Source of the DNA: a virus
Strand: one strand, 5' to 3'
Length of the DNA stretch: 41,274 nt
Virus record (IMG/VR): IMGVR_UViG_3300014502_000273
Location: 1-41,274 of that record
The notes under the pieces: model-generated
What the model was told of the DNA's origin: nothing
Databases searched by the model: none
The model's input: the letters and a program-made list of their open reading frames with translations, nothing else
Shown: positions 14,157 to 23,088 of the stretch, one piece after another
Numbering within the stretch: position 1 is the stretch's first letter
Layout of the letters: every line of letters starts with the position of its first letter
Translations under genes and position numbers: made by a program

Positions 14157-16603
14157 AAATCCTCCGTAATTGTCAGTCCGTTCCCGGATGATGTGAATAT
14201 TAAATCGTCGCCACTACCGGACATAATTAAATGATTTGAGCCGTCTGTGTAAAACATCCCGATATGGAAAGTGGCAAGGTCGCTATGCCCCTGAATGACT
14301 ATTACCACTTGCCCCTGATGTTCTGTGAATATCACAGAGTCATCCTCGCCTTGCCTGACTATAATCGTCTGAGTTTTACCGGTCTCATCAATGTGCAGTC
14401 CGGCAATGGAACCCATTTCAGCGATGATGGTTTGTAATAAGCCGGTCTCAATATAATGCTGAATGGCATTGCCGTCTATTTCAGCGATGATGGTTTGCTC
14501 ATGTCCAGTATCTGTAAAGGTAAGATTTTCAGCTTCACCAATGACAGCTTTTATGATTTGGAGTGCGTTCTCATAAAAGAGTTGTCCCGCGCTACCGCCT
14601 ATTTCGACGATAATTATTTGACCGTGTTCCGTTTCCAGATAGATTGAGTTGTCGGATTCGGAAATAACAGCGGTAATGATTTGACCTTGAGCCTCAAGGA
14701 ATGTGGCGATATCCGATTCACCAATGACAGCAGCTATCACCTGCTCCCGCGATTCGGTGAAGATGGCCGAGTCCGTTTTACCCAGCGCGGCCAGAATAGT
14801 TTGCAGGTGAGATGTTTCGTTAGCCGTGGCAATATCACTGTGTCCCTGCAGGGCAAGGATGATTTGTTCTAAGACTTCGGTATATTTCAGCCCGGCGTTG
14901 CCGCCGATTGCGGCTAATACCACCTGTAACCGGCTGAGTTCGTTAAATATAGCCTGGTCGGTATGTCCCTGCACGGCCAGAACGATTTGACCCCGCGATT
15001 CCAGCATCGTTTGTAAATCCGCTTTACCGATAATAACGGGGATGGCTTGACCGCGTGTCTCTACCATTGTTAGCTGATCTAATTTGCCTTGAGCTGTTAA
15101 AATAACTTGCTCCAGAGCCTCGTAATAATGCCTGACTCCATTTCCACCTTGAGCGGCTAATATGACCTGTTCCCTGGCTTCCGTCATTATCTGATTAACC
15201 GATTGACCTACCACGGCATTTACAACCTGCATTCTGCCGGTTTCGTTATAGGTTTGTGGCGCTGAATACGTTACTACCAGTTTCGGTTTGTAACCTGTGC
15301 CCATATCGGCACTCCACACATCGAGATAAGCAAAAGCGTCTTTCTTCCATACGGGTGGGCTTGCTGCAACATCATAATTGGCGTTTCGGGTGCCTAGTTT
15401 GGTAATTCCAGTCGTATTTATTGCTACTATTCCTGTCGCATTCAGGGCAAAGTTATTAAATGTAGCATCCGTCCGCCAATTTGCATAGGTAATCGGGGTA
15501 TCACAAAATGCCGTTGACCCTAAAGAATCGAAATCACCATTGGCAAGTGCCGTATTCGATGCTGGGGCAGACGAATATACGTTGATGTTCGGCGTTATCC
15601 CTAGTGTGTCAGCCTTGTCTGCACCACGGAGAGAGAGTGTCGCCGCTGATACTGCGGTTCCTGAGCCTAGTCCGTGAGTGTCAAAGAGGAATATCAATCT
15701 CCACAGCTCACACCACCTACCTGTTGTCGAAGCGGCATAAATATACTGAGTTGCATCAACACTAGAGTCATCACAACCTGTACCAGCCCCTGCGATGGCA
15801 TTTGCCCATGTGTTACCCGGACCGGACCCGTAACTTTGACTGACATAACCGTCTACACTCGTTGTCTCTGGATTAGCATCAGGGTAAAATGTCTGTGAGT
15901 CTGAAACTTCAAATGGATATTTAACTGAATCGAAGACAGTTTTAGATATCTGCTCTTCGTTAGCATTAACAGCATATATCCCCAATTTGACAGGGAAATC
16001 ACCAGCCTGATTATAGACAATCCTAACATCGCCGTTGGGGTTGACAGGAAACACCCATGTTCCCAACGTATGGCCTTCTATGAGTCTGATTCTGCGTTTA
16101 CAGATACCATAATCCCATTCTAATGTATTATGTGCGTAACTCGAATTTAGAGGGTCTTCATCCAGCAACACGGCTTTGTTAGCCTTGACTTCTTTACTAT
16201 TCAAATAGAGTGTAGGACTCCAACGTGCTATCTGACCACTCTTGCGCCCGTCCGGCTGGTCATTGAGGCAACCTGCTGTAACTAACCCCTCATTTGTAAC
16301 AAAGGCGTCAAATACGTTGGTCTTTGAGCGATAACCACCAATGTCAACCACAAACCCCACATCAAGTAACTGCCCTTTATAATTCACCATCGGCAATCCT
16401 GATACAACAGAGAATTGCTGACGTGTATTTAAGGCACGATAGAACTTAGCATACGGACTCTTGCTTTGCTCTCCAAGAGCAGGCAAGGCATAGTCCTGGC
16501 TAAACTCTACTTCATCCGGATAGATACCCTGCTTTGCGAGTTGGGCGATGAGCAGAGTATCCGTCACTTGTTTCATCAGGTCGGTTACCTTTATCAGGGT
16601 CAT
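14153..16603 (-). CDS. Large repeat-bearing virion protein (putative head/tail fibre)
   Basis: 816 residues in the middle of the head genes. Residues 1-230 form a beta-rich unit of unknown family. Residues 235-449 look like a secreted beta-sandwich of the carbohydrate-binding DNRLRE/CBM kind (WRLIFLFDTHGLGSGTAVSA, KPKLVVTYSAP). Residues 454-780 are 16 tandem repeats of 20-21 residues with consensus E-x(3,4)-Q-x-I-x-A-x2-G. The end has GSGDDLIFTSSGNGL. An exposed fibre or adhesin is inferred from modules and repeats; the family is not recognised. ATG at 16603. Confidence 0.7.
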   Translation of the reverse strand: MTLIKVTDLMKQVTDTLLIAQLAKQGIYPDEVEFSQDYALPALGEQSKSPYAKFYRALNTRQQFSVVSGLPMVNYKGQLLDVGFVVDIGGYRSKTNVFDAFVTNEGLVTAGCLNDQPDGRKSGQIARWSPTLYLNSKEVKANKAVLLDEDPLNSSYAHNTLEWDYGICKRRIRLIEGHTLGTWVFPVNPNGDVRIVYNQAGDFPVKLGIYAVNANEEQISKTVFDSVKYPFEVSDSQTFYPDANPETTSVDGYVSQSYGSGPGNTWANAIAGAGTGCDDSSVDATQYIYAASTTGRWCELWRLIFLFDTHGLGSGTAVSAATLSLRGADKADTLGITPNINVYSSAPASNTALANGDFDSLGSTAFCDTPITYANWRTDATFNNFALNATGIVAINTTGITKLGTRNANYDVAASPPVWKKDAFAYLDVWSADMGTGYKPKLVVTYSAPQTYNETGRMQVVNAVVGQSVNQIMTEAREQVILAAQGGNGVRHYYEALEQVILTAQGKLDQLTMVETRGQAIPVIIGKADLQTMLESRGQIVLAVQGHTDQAIFNELSRLQVVLAAIGGNAGLKYTEVLEQIILALQGHSDIATANETSHLQTILAALGKTDSAIFTESREQVIAAVIGESDIATFLEAQGQIITAVISESDNSIYLETEHGQIIIVEIGGSAGQLFYENALQIIKAVIGEAENLTFTDTGHEQTIIAEIDGNAIQHYIETGLLQTIIAEMGSIAGLHIDETGKTQTIIVRQGEDDSVIFTEHQGQVVIVIQGHSDLATFHIGMFYTDGSNHLIMSGSGDDLIFTSSGNGLTITEDL
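14264..15244 (-). repeat. 16 tandem 60-63-bp coding repeats
   Basis: This DNA encodes residues 454-780 of the large virion protein. Unit starts fall at residues 454, 475, 495, 515, 535, 555, 576, 596, 617, 637, 657, 678, 698, 719, 740 and 761. Units are 20 or 21 residues and diverged at DNA level, so the array is old or under diversifying selection rather than a recent slippage product. Confidence 0.9.
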
Positions 16604-16616
16604 AAGTTACTCCCTA

Positions 16617-17180
16617 TTATTCTGACAGCCCGATGTAAAGCGAGCCGTCCAGTTTGTCACCGCTGAGCAGCGTTCGGGCGGCGCTCAAAACCAGCGAGCA
16701 AACCAGATGTTTACCGGCGGCGTCCGTAACGGCTGTGACATCCGTGCAGAGAAAGATGTTCTTGACCGCTGTGACCCAGTTTTCGCCCGCCGTCCACTCC
16801 ACTGTCTTGGAGTCGGCGCGGTTATAGGTTGCCGGATTATGGATATAGAAGTCCTGGCCGTTGGCGCCGGTGCCGCCGGAACTTAAGGCTTTCCGCTCAT
16901 ATCCGCTCTTGGTGAGCTCCGTGAGGGTTGCCAATGTATCCCCTTCCGCCAGTGAGGCACGGGTATCAAGTCCCAGATAATGATTGGCAGGCGGGGCGCC
17001 GTAGTTGGACATGGCGGTGGCAAAGAAGGCGCTGAGAATCGCTATCTCACCTGTCGAATGCAGGATATTGCGGTCTACGGCATTATCTTCCCAGATGATA
17101 CGGTAAATGCCGTTCTCGTCTTTTCTCCAATGCCGGACATGCCATAAAGAATGATATTTGAGACCTAATTTATATTCCAT
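16617..17180 (-). CDS. Hypothetical virion protein
   Basis: 187 residues. N-terminal MEYKLGLKYHSLWHVRHWRKDENG is followed by a core with ANHYLGLDTRASLAEGDTLATLTELTKSGYERKAL, a phage structural pattern seen also at 6333-6797. Beta-rich, no TM. It lies downstream of the capsid genes, so a head completion or fibre-associated protein is possible. AGGAGG lies 9 bases before the ATG at 17180. Confidence 0.65.
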   Translation of the reverse strand: MEYKLGLKYHSLWHVRHWRKDENGIYRIIWEDNAVDRNILHSTGEIAILSAFFATAMSNYGAPPANHYLGLDTRASLAEGDTLATLTELTKSGYERKALSSGGTGANGQDFYIHNPATYNRADSKTVEWTAGENWVTAVKNIFLCTDVTAVTDAAGKHLVCSLVLSAARTLLSGDKLDGSLYIGLSE

Positions 17181-17199
17181 TTATTGATTGCCTCCTGAG

Positions 17200-17355
17200 T
17201 TATTTCTTTACGTATATTTCACGGACATCTGTTTTGACGTCCTTGTCATTGCGAATTAAGATAGTTGCCAATTCTTCCGGACCCTGAGCGCTGACAGATT
17301 TCAGGTCATCTTCGGGGATTGTCAGTTTTCCTTTAATCGTGATTTCAATCTCCAT
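17200..17355 (-). CDS. Small hypothetical protein (51 aa)
   Basis: Begins MEIEITIKGKLTIPEDDLKS and ends RNDKDVKTDVREIYVKK, a compact beta-alpha pattern. ATG at 17355 overlaps the end of the upstream gene by 11 bases, with AAGGAGAAAGAAG in front. Not recognised. Similar short open frames between capsid and tail genes of phages often encode small connector or cement proteins; here this is only a guess. Confidence 0.6.
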   Translation of the reverse strand: MEIEITIKGKLTIPEDDLKSVSAQGPEELATILIRNDKDVKTDVREIYVKK

Positions 17356-17932
17356 TCTTCTTTCTCCTTATCACTGTTAAATCGGGTAATAAAACTAAAC
17401 CCTCATTGTGCGCAAGAGTCTGTAAAATGATTTGCCGTGCAAGATTTAGCGAGGCCGGGCATTTCATCCGGATGTGCATCTGCTCAGTGGGTTTTCCTGC
17501 TTCGTCTCGATTCATAACCCCGGGTTGAATGGGGAAAGTCCGGCATATTGACGGCCTGTATTCGTAAACTGAGCACTTATTGTCTTTCAGGAATGGACAG
17601 ACGCCCTTAATACAAACAGCGCCCTCATTATCACCACAAACGCTGTCAAGATATTCTCTGGTGATACCCGGCGCTGTTAGTAACCTCTCAATATCTTCAG
17701 GTTTTAACGCAACCCATTTATAACGGCAGCAATCTCCACATTCACCCGGCGGACAATGCAGTAATGGCGCAACTATCTGATATGTTTTGTCGTTGAGTCC
17801 CAGCGGCATCGGTACAATCTGCTCGTGATAAACTGTGAAAACGTCCTGCCAGAATTCATCAATTAACTCAAGATTCGGCCGGCCGTACCATTTTGAGAAC
17901 ATCTTGAGGTCTTGCGCTGTGAAGTTAGCCAT
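17345..17932 (-). CDS. YkgJ-like zinc/iron-chelating cysteine protein
   Basis: 195 residues of the PF03692 (CxxCxxCC) type: CPPGECGDCCRYKW near residues 59-72, then CPFLKDNKCSVYEYRPSICRTFP at about 117-139 and a further Cys (CPAS). The family binds zinc or an iron-sulphur centre; roles are poorly defined. ATG at 17932 was chosen from AAAGGAGACA ahead. Placement directly after the capsid gene, inside a structural operon, is unusual for this family. Confidence 0.8.
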   Translation of the reverse strand: MANFTAQDLKMFSKWYGRPNLELIDEFWQDVFTVYHEQIVPMPLGLNDKTYQIVAPLLHCPPGECGDCCRYKWVALKPEDIERLLTAPGITREYLDSVCGDNEGAVCIKGVCPFLKDNKCSVYEYRPSICRTFPIQPGVMNRDEAGKPTEQMHIRMKCPASLNLARQIILQTLAHNEGLVLLPDLTVIRRKKNGD

Positions 17933-17963
17933 TGTCTCCTTTGTGCTTGCGGACTCAAATGAA

Positions 17964-17993
17964 GAGGGGAGCCGTTTTGTGTTGACTCCCCTC
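17964..17993 (-). terminator. Hairpin after major capsid gene
   Basis: A perfect 8-bp stem GAGGGGAG/CTCCCCTC with a 14-base loop, 32 bp before the start at 17932. It resembles the hairpin at 11685 in its GAGGGGA arm. No strong U-tract, so it may attenuate or protect the capsid transcript's 3' end. Confidence 0.55.
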
Positions 17994-18033
17994 TCGCTTT
18001 CAACCTGCAAACCTATGTTAGAGATTTCAGGGT

Positions 18034-18954
18034 TTAGCTGTCGTCATTCATCATGATGGCAGTGCGGGGATCGCCGTAGCCCACAACGAACCGGGCATCG
18101 ACGCCATAATAGAACGTCTTAGCCATGAATGCGTCCTGATTGGTGGGTAGGTCGAGAGAAGCGAATTGCGGAGCCTGTCTGTCCTGTAGAATGATAGGCT
18201 TCAATTCCTCGGTCGTGCAGAGGACATACCAGTCATATTTACTGGCATTAATCCACGGGCTTGAAATGATGTTCTTGATTAAGTCCATTTCAGGTCGGAC
18301 AGTGCCGGCAACACCTGGTACCCATAATGCCTGTTTGATGGGCATGTACATATAAGGGGAGCAGACGATGGTGTCCGGGATAAGATTTAAAGGTTCGCCC
18401 CAATCGTCTTGGAATCCTGCCATTGCCTCGGCCGCCGCAGCAACACCCGTGCGGATTTCCGCTTCTGAAGCGGAATAACTACCAGCTAACAGGTTGTCGA
18501 TATTTGCAGAAGCGCCGATAACGCGGGTATCGGCAAACATCGCGGCGCCATCATAGGCGAGGAGCGTAATGCCGTCATCGAGCTGTGAGAAAACCTCGCG
18601 GTTGATAGCCCGGTAGTAAGCATTCGCCAATCCCCGGATACGAGGCGGTATCATGCCCATCTTGTCGTCAAGAATGGCATTGCGAGCGACTTCGAGAGTG
18701 GACTCCCAGTCCTTGTTCTTCAGGGAATAGGTATACGGATTCAATCCACGAAGTTTTCGCTTGTCTTTCCATTCGCCCATCGGTGGGGTGATACCGAACC
18801 AATTTAGACTCTCGGTCTCGGTATTGGACGGGATTTTGGTGGAGATTTTCAGCGCATCGTCCGTACTGTTCTTTTTGTCTCCCAGTGCCTGGGTAAGAAT
18901 TGCTTGAAAGTTAGTTCGCAAGCCTGCGAGTAAATCGGAACTTACAACACCCAT
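18034..18954 (-). CDS. Major capsid protein, Mu gpT-like
   Basis: 306 residues matching the Mu-like major head subunit family (PF10124): SLNWFGITPPMGEWKDKRKL, NPYTYSLKNKDWESTLEVAR, IPPRIRGLANAYYRAINREV, then C-terminal PDTIVCSPYMYMP. It adopts the HK97-type capsid fold and builds the head shell. Preceded by protease/scaffold and decoration genes, as in Mu. Terminates just before a stable hairpin (17964-17993). Confidence 0.92.
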   Translation of the reverse strand: MGVVSSDLLAGLRTNFQAILTQALGDKKNSTDDALKISTKIPSNTETESLNWFGITPPMGEWKDKRKLRGLNPYTYSLKNKDWESTLEVARNAILDDKMGMIPPRIRGLANAYYRAINREVFSQLDDGITLLAYDGAAMFADTRVIGASANIDNLLAGSYSASEAEIRTGVAAAAEAMAGFQDDWGEPLNLIPDTIVCSPYMYMPIKQALWVPGVAGTVRPEMDLIKNIISSPWINASKYDWYVLCTTEELKPIILQDRQAPQFASLDLPTNQDAFMAKTFYYGVDARFVVGYGDPRTAIMMNDDS

Positions 18955-18988
18955 TGTGTTTTACCTCACTTAAATTTCGTTAGATTAA

Positions 18989-19771
18989 TTAGCCTTCAGC
19001 GGCCCATGTGCCCTGTTTGTTGGTGATAACCCAGCCATCCACGCCATCGCCAACGATAGTGGCGAAGTCGTATTTCTTGGCTGTGGCTTTGGTGTTGATA
19101 AGGTCTTTGTTGTCGACTCCAGCAAGGCCTCCACCCATGATTTTGTCAGCGGCAGCGGGGTCTACCGTGATGATGTTGTTGGCATCGGCGCCGGTGTTGA
19201 CGAAGGTATAGGTCAAGCCCTTCGCGGTAGAAGGCAAGGTGAACTTCTTACCATCGGTGGCGATTGCAAACGTGGTGCCGGACTGGGAAACAAGAACGGT
19301 AAAATCGTCCGTCTTGGTTACCGGATTCAAAAGATTCGGCTGACCATACTGCGGTTCTTTGGGAACATCGGTCGCGGCATCGATCTTAATCCAGCCGGAC
19401 GTTGTAGAAACGTACTCAACCAGGATACCGACTGCAATGGCTGAGAAAACCTCATCGAAGATGTTGTCGTCAACCATGTACATCATTTTGCCTACATCGA
19501 TCTGAGTGATGGATGAGGCTGTGAAGAGGAAAAGTCCTTCGGTATAGACGTTGCAGTATTTGGTGGCACCGGCGCTGTTGTCCACATCTTCAGCGGCAAC
19601 ACCCACGAACTTATAACCGATTGCGCTGGCGACGACCGGCATGGCCATCAGGTAACCAGCGGCGTTAACACCGACAAACCCACCTTTGTAGATGATGTCG
19701 GTACCAATGGGATAATTTTTGATTCCGCCTTCTTTTCGGGCGGTCTCTCTATCTGCTGCAAGAACTGTCAT
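18989..19771 (-). CDS. Capsid decoration protein (DUF2190-like) with extra C-terminal domain
   Basis: 260 residues. The first ~120 (GTDIIYKGGFVGVNAAGYLM, FVGVAAEDVDNSAGATKYCN, YTEGLFLF) resemble small head-stabilising DUF2190 proteins. The C-terminal ~100 residues (LPSTAKGLTYTFVNTGADANN, IITVDPAAADKIMGG) form a separate beta module found in phage structural proteins. It lies between protease and capsid genes. GGAGGTTAAATAACA precedes the ATG. Confidence 0.75.
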   Translation of the reverse strand: MTVLAADRETARKEGGIKNYPIGTDIIYKGGFVGVNAAGYLMAMPVVASAIGYKFVGVAAEDVDNSAGATKYCNVYTEGLFLFTASSITQIDVGKMMYMVDDNIFDEVFSAIAVGILVEYVSTTSGWIKIDAATDVPKEPQYGQPNLLNPVTKTDDFTVLVSQSGTTFAIATDGKKFTLPSTAKGLTYTFVNTGADANNIITVDPAAADKIMGGGLAGVDNKDLINTKATAKKYDFATIVGDGVDGWVITNKQGTWAAEG

Positions 19772-19773
19772 TG

Positions 19774-20253
19774 TTATTTAACCTCCTGTAATTTCGTTTT
19801 GCTTAGATTGATGCGCTCTTCGGCGCTGGGTTCGCGTCCATTAATGGACTTAAAGGCTTTGATATCGCCTTCACTGAGATTGGTGGTTGCGGGTTCGTCG
19901 CCGCCCTGCTTGCCTTTTTCGCCCAGTTCGACGACTTTCGGCGCGGATGCCACAAATGCGTCAAATCCTTTCGGGTCCGACATAGCATATTGTTCCGCCC
20001 AGGGCTTTTGCGCCGGTGTAATTTTGCCGGCATTGATGGCATTGCCGACTCTCTCATCGCGCTCTTTCATCGCAATGACCTTGTCGCTCTCGGCGAGTTT
20101 GGTTTTGAGAGCCTTGTTTTCATCTGACAGTGCCGCTTGCTCTGCCAGTGTGGTGGTTGCTGATTCTGCTTTCTCTTTAAGCGCCTTCACTGTCGCTAGG
20201 ACATCGGCTTTCTCGTCAAGTTTCAGAAGTTCTCTAATTGATTTCTCGTCCAA
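19774..20253 (-). CDS. Nested in-frame scaffold protein (gpZ-like)
   Basis: An internal TTG at 20253 (Leu258 of the protease ORF) has a perfect GGAGGT 7 bases upstream (20261-20266). Starting here yields a 159-residue coiled-coil protein equal to the scaffold half, ending in the same stop. Mu makes its scaffold gpZ from an internal in-frame start inside gene I, so the same arrangement is probable. Inferred from the ribosome site and that precedent; not shown by protein data. Confidence 0.65.
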   Translation of the reverse strand: MDEKSIRELLKLDEKADVLATVKALKEKAESATTTLAEQAALSDENKALKTKLAESDKVIAMKERDERVGNAINAGKITPAQKPWAEQYAMSDPKGFDAFVASAPKVVELGEKGKQGGDEPATTNLSEGDIKAFKSINGREPSAEERINLSKTKLQEVK

Positions 20254-21024
20254 AGTTTGTACCTCCGTATTTAATTTTTCGTTTATGGATTCGGTGGCCG
20301 CCGCTGGGACTGCCTCCGGTGGAACGCTGATTTCGGAATTGTTGGTAGAGTCCTTTTTTATCATTGAGGTTAGTTTTGACTTGACCTCTTTGAGATATGT
20401 CCTGATTGTCGGCGCTCCGTTGACGCCTTTGATAACGCCTTCTGCCTTCGCTAACCACTCATCCAGGCCAGTCATTATCTCATCGAGGGTTGTCGTGGCT
20501 TCACCGAATATCACGGCATTGTAGGGCACGTGGTTCTCGTCCATTAGCATTCCCTCGGCATATTGAGCGGCAATATCGGCAATGGTTTTGACTGCCGGGA
20601 TGTCGGCGCCTAAGAAAGCAACGGCCTTCAGCACCCAGGGGTATTTCTTACCGCCAATTTCGAAATTCTGGTAAAACTCAGCTGACACCTTCTTATATCC
20701 ACCAGCCCTGATAATTTCTGCCAGTTTGGCGGGGACACCACGAAAGTCAGCTACGAGTTTCCCGGCCTTTACACGCAACTTACTAACCCAACCCGCTGAA
20801 GGTAGTCCATCCGCCTGAAGTAGTTTCTGCTCTTCGTTGTGGCCAAGTTTAGCGGGCGGCTCGTAATTCAATTTTGAGTCAGCGGAGATTTCATCAAAGG
20901 AATCAACAAACGCTTTTATGTCGTCCTCGGTGATAGTGACCTTTTTGTTGCCATTCCACGTGCCCACTGCCAGGATTTCAACATCGGTTAAATCAGTTGT
21001 CTCTAGAGTTGTAGTTTTAACCAT
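19774..21024 (-). CDS. Mu gpI-like prohead protease / scaffold
   Basis: 416 residues. The N-terminal half is a phage protease domain like Mu gpI (PF10123): KLNYEPPAKLGHNEEQ with H62, GLPSAGWVSKLRVKAGKLVADF, then GGYKKVSAEFYQNF with S114. The C-terminal half, from about 250, is a charged coiled coil (ALKEKAESATTTLAEQAAL) that would act as scaffold, removed by self-cleavage. It overlaps the portal fusion gene by 8 bases. Gene order protease-decoration-capsid follows Mu. Confidence 0.88.
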   Translation of the reverse strand: MVKTTTLETTDLTDVEILAVGTWNGNKKVTITEDDIKAFVDSFDEISADSKLNYEPPAKLGHNEEQKLLQADGLPSAGWVSKLRVKAGKLVADFRGVPAKLAEIIRAGGYKKVSAEFYQNFEIGGKKYPWVLKAVAFLGADIPAVKTIADIAAQYAEGMLMDENHVPYNAVIFGEATTTLDEIMTGLDEWLAKAEGVIKGVNGAPTIRTYLKEVKSKLTSMIKKDSTNNSEISVPPEAVPAAATESINEKLNTEVQTLDEKSIRELLKLDEKADVLATVKALKEKAESATTTLAEQAALSDENKALKTKLAESDKVIAMKERDERVGNAINAGKITPAQKPWAEQYAMSDPKGFDAFVASAPKVVELGEKGKQGGDEPATTNLSEGDIKAFKSINGREPSAEERINLSKTKLQEVK

Positions 21025-23086
21025 TTGGATTCCTCACTTCTGATTTCGCTATGTAAACTAACATACAACGGCAACGTCCGCCGCCTTCACAGTTAGGATT
21101 CCCGCCGGCGTATTGGTCGGTTTGCGGGTCTTCGTAATCCCATTCCTGCCCGTCCATCTTCTCGCAGTTAGTACAGGTTGAATCGTCTAAAATACTCGAA
21201 TATTGACAGGTGGCAATATCATCTGCGTTGTCTGCTGCCTGAGTGGAACGTCCGTAATTGAACGCCTCGCTGACACTGAACTTCGCGGTTGCCAATAATT
21301 CTCTATCGCTGAGGTCAAGAAGCCCCTGCTTAAGCCCTGCAATGTCCAGGGTGCCCGCTTTAATTTGATTCAATATCTCAAAAGTGGTAAATTGCTTGAG
21401 TTTGTTGGCAAGTAAAGCGGCGGCAGCCTTTGAGCGTGCCTTGAGTAACTCAAGGATGATAGACAAACCCATTACCGGCGGCGGCTCGATAAACTTTGCA
21501 TTCGGCGATTGCTTTTGAAGCTCCTGTTTGACCTGCTCTTTGCCGTATTGCATCTGGTCTTTGAGAACGGCGAATATCTTGTCCGCCATCTGGGTTGAGT
21601 AGCGAACCTGAATGCCGTCAACCTTGTCCAGTTGATGCTTTTCGATAATCTTCGAGGCGGTCTCCACCAGGTTATCGATTTGCTGTGACATCACGTCTTT
21701 ACAGGCCGCGACAAATTGTTCTTCGGCGGAATTAAGATGCTGGTCAATCTCGGTGAAATTAACGAACTGCTCAGCGGGTGTTAAATCACGCTTTTTTTTT
21801 ATATCAGCACCTTTGAAAATCTTCTTTTCTGATTGCTGATTTGGCTCAGGGGCGACATCCGCTTCCGGCTTGGGCGGTAAGTGTAGCATCTCTCGTAGAG
21901 CGTTCTCGGTCTCAAGGTCGGAAGTAATACCACCAGCACCCATTAAATCAGTCACCGCTTTTGCGTATGCCATCGTCTCCCGTGTTTCCAGCCCTAGAAC
22001 CTCAAGGCGCGGATATAACTTCACGTTGAAGTTGTAATCCACCAGGGGCTTAATTGCATACTGATTTGTCGTATCGCAGATATTCTTCCCCATCGCGCCC
22101 AGCGCCATCAAAAAGAAACTGGACTTATCGCGGGAAAGGGCAAAGCTGCCTTTATCTCCACTGCCCAAATCGATAAAATCAGCCAAAACGCTTTCGGCAA
22201 TGGCTTTATTGTGATGGTCAATCGAGGGCATAATGTCACGGACGGTTCCGCTAACGCCTTTAATATCCAGCGTGTAACCTTCCGGCAATCTCATGTACTG
22301 CTGTTCGTGCGCGGACATATTACGCAAGGAACTTTCAAAGGCAGTTTTAGCGGCCGTTTCGATGTTCGACGGATGGGTACCTGTCGGAATTCCAATAGCG
22401 TTTAACTCGGCGGCAATACTGTCAATCCGATATAGCACGTCTTTGATATACCAGTGTTTATAAGCATTACGTAAGACACTCGTACCCTCAAAATTACTGC
22501 CCTCTTTCTCATTGGTGAAGATGAGCAGCTTTTTAGCGGGAATCGTGACAAAATCATAGCTGTTATTTTTCCAGACGAGTTGAGTCATGCCGGTTAAACT
22601 GCCGTTATTGTCGAACTCCCACTTGTAAAGAGTTTTCTGGAGACGCGGAGCTAACTTGCGATAAACAATCTGTCCGTCCACAATGTCCCAGACTTTCTCG
22701 AATGCCATCCAACCAAACGGCAACATCAAAAGAATATGGTGTAGGGTATTATCCCAAGTGGTCGACATGCCCTCGAAAAGATTCTTCTCAACGAATTCGG
22801 CGATATCTATATCGGCCTTATCTTCACTGGCTGCCTTGATACGCCATTGTGCCGCCCTGAAAGGTAACTCGCAGACAAGAAGAGAGGACTTTACGCGGGC
22901 ATCCGACTTGCGCATTTTCTCATAGACAGCAACGGCCTTTTGACCCTCAAGGTCTGGATTGTATTCTTCGTTAACCAGACGTCCCATGATATGCATGGTG
23001 CCGGTCCCGCCGATTTCGTCCTTATCGGACTTGGGTAATGGTTTCTCAGCGAAGGAAACTTTCAGTTGTCCTAATTCTAATTTCAT
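21017..23086 (-). CDS. Mu gp29-like portal fused to gpF-like minor head protein
   Basis: 689 residues. Residues about 1-430 match the DUF935 portal family of Mu (KMRKSDARVKSSLLVCELPF, GWMAFEKVWDIVDG, FALSRDKSSFFL). A Lys/Pro-rich junction (about 405-435) leads to a gpF-like head morphogenesis domain (PF04233), ending with SILDDSTCTNCEKMDGQEW and CEGGGRCRCMLVYI, a cysteine set that can bind zinc. Mu has these as separate genes. The product would form the portal ring and assist head maturation. Confidence 0.88.
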   Translation of the reverse strand: MKLELGQLKVSFAEKPLPKSDKDEIGGTGTMHIMGRLVNEEYNPDLEGQKAVAVYEKMRKSDARVKSSLLVCELPFRAAQWRIKAASEDKADIDIAEFVEKNLFEGMSTTWDNTLHHILLMLPFGWMAFEKVWDIVDGQIVYRKLAPRLQKTLYKWEFDNNGSLTGMTQLVWKNNSYDFVTIPAKKLLIFTNEKEGSNFEGTSVLRNAYKHWYIKDVLYRIDSIAAELNAIGIPTGTHPSNIETAAKTAFESSLRNMSAHEQQYMRLPEGYTLDIKGVSGTVRDIMPSIDHHNKAIAESVLADFIDLGSGDKGSFALSRDKSSFFLMALGAMGKNICDTTNQYAIKPLVDYNFNVKLYPRLEVLGLETRETMAYAKAVTDLMGAGGITSDLETENALREMLHLPPKPEADVAPEPNQQSEKKIFKGADIKKKRDLTPAEQFVNFTEIDQHLNSAEEQFVAACKDVMSQQIDNLVETASKIIEKHQLDKVDGIQVRYSTQMADKIFAVLKDQMQYGKEQVKQELQKQSPNAKFIEPPPVMGLSIILELLKARSKAAAALLANKLKQFTTFEILNQIKAGTLDIAGLKQGLLDLSDRELLATAKFSVSEAFNYGRSTQAADNADDIATCQYSSILDDSTCTNCEKMDGQEWDYEDPQTDQYAGGNPNCEGGGRCRCMLVYIAKSEVRNPNG

Positions 23087-23088
23087 AC

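Noticed and set aside
19799-20524. 241-codon open frame on the + strand within the protease gene
   Set aside because: It is the antisense shadow of a well-identified gpI-like gene, Ser/Ala-rich as antisense frames often are, and has no ribosome site.
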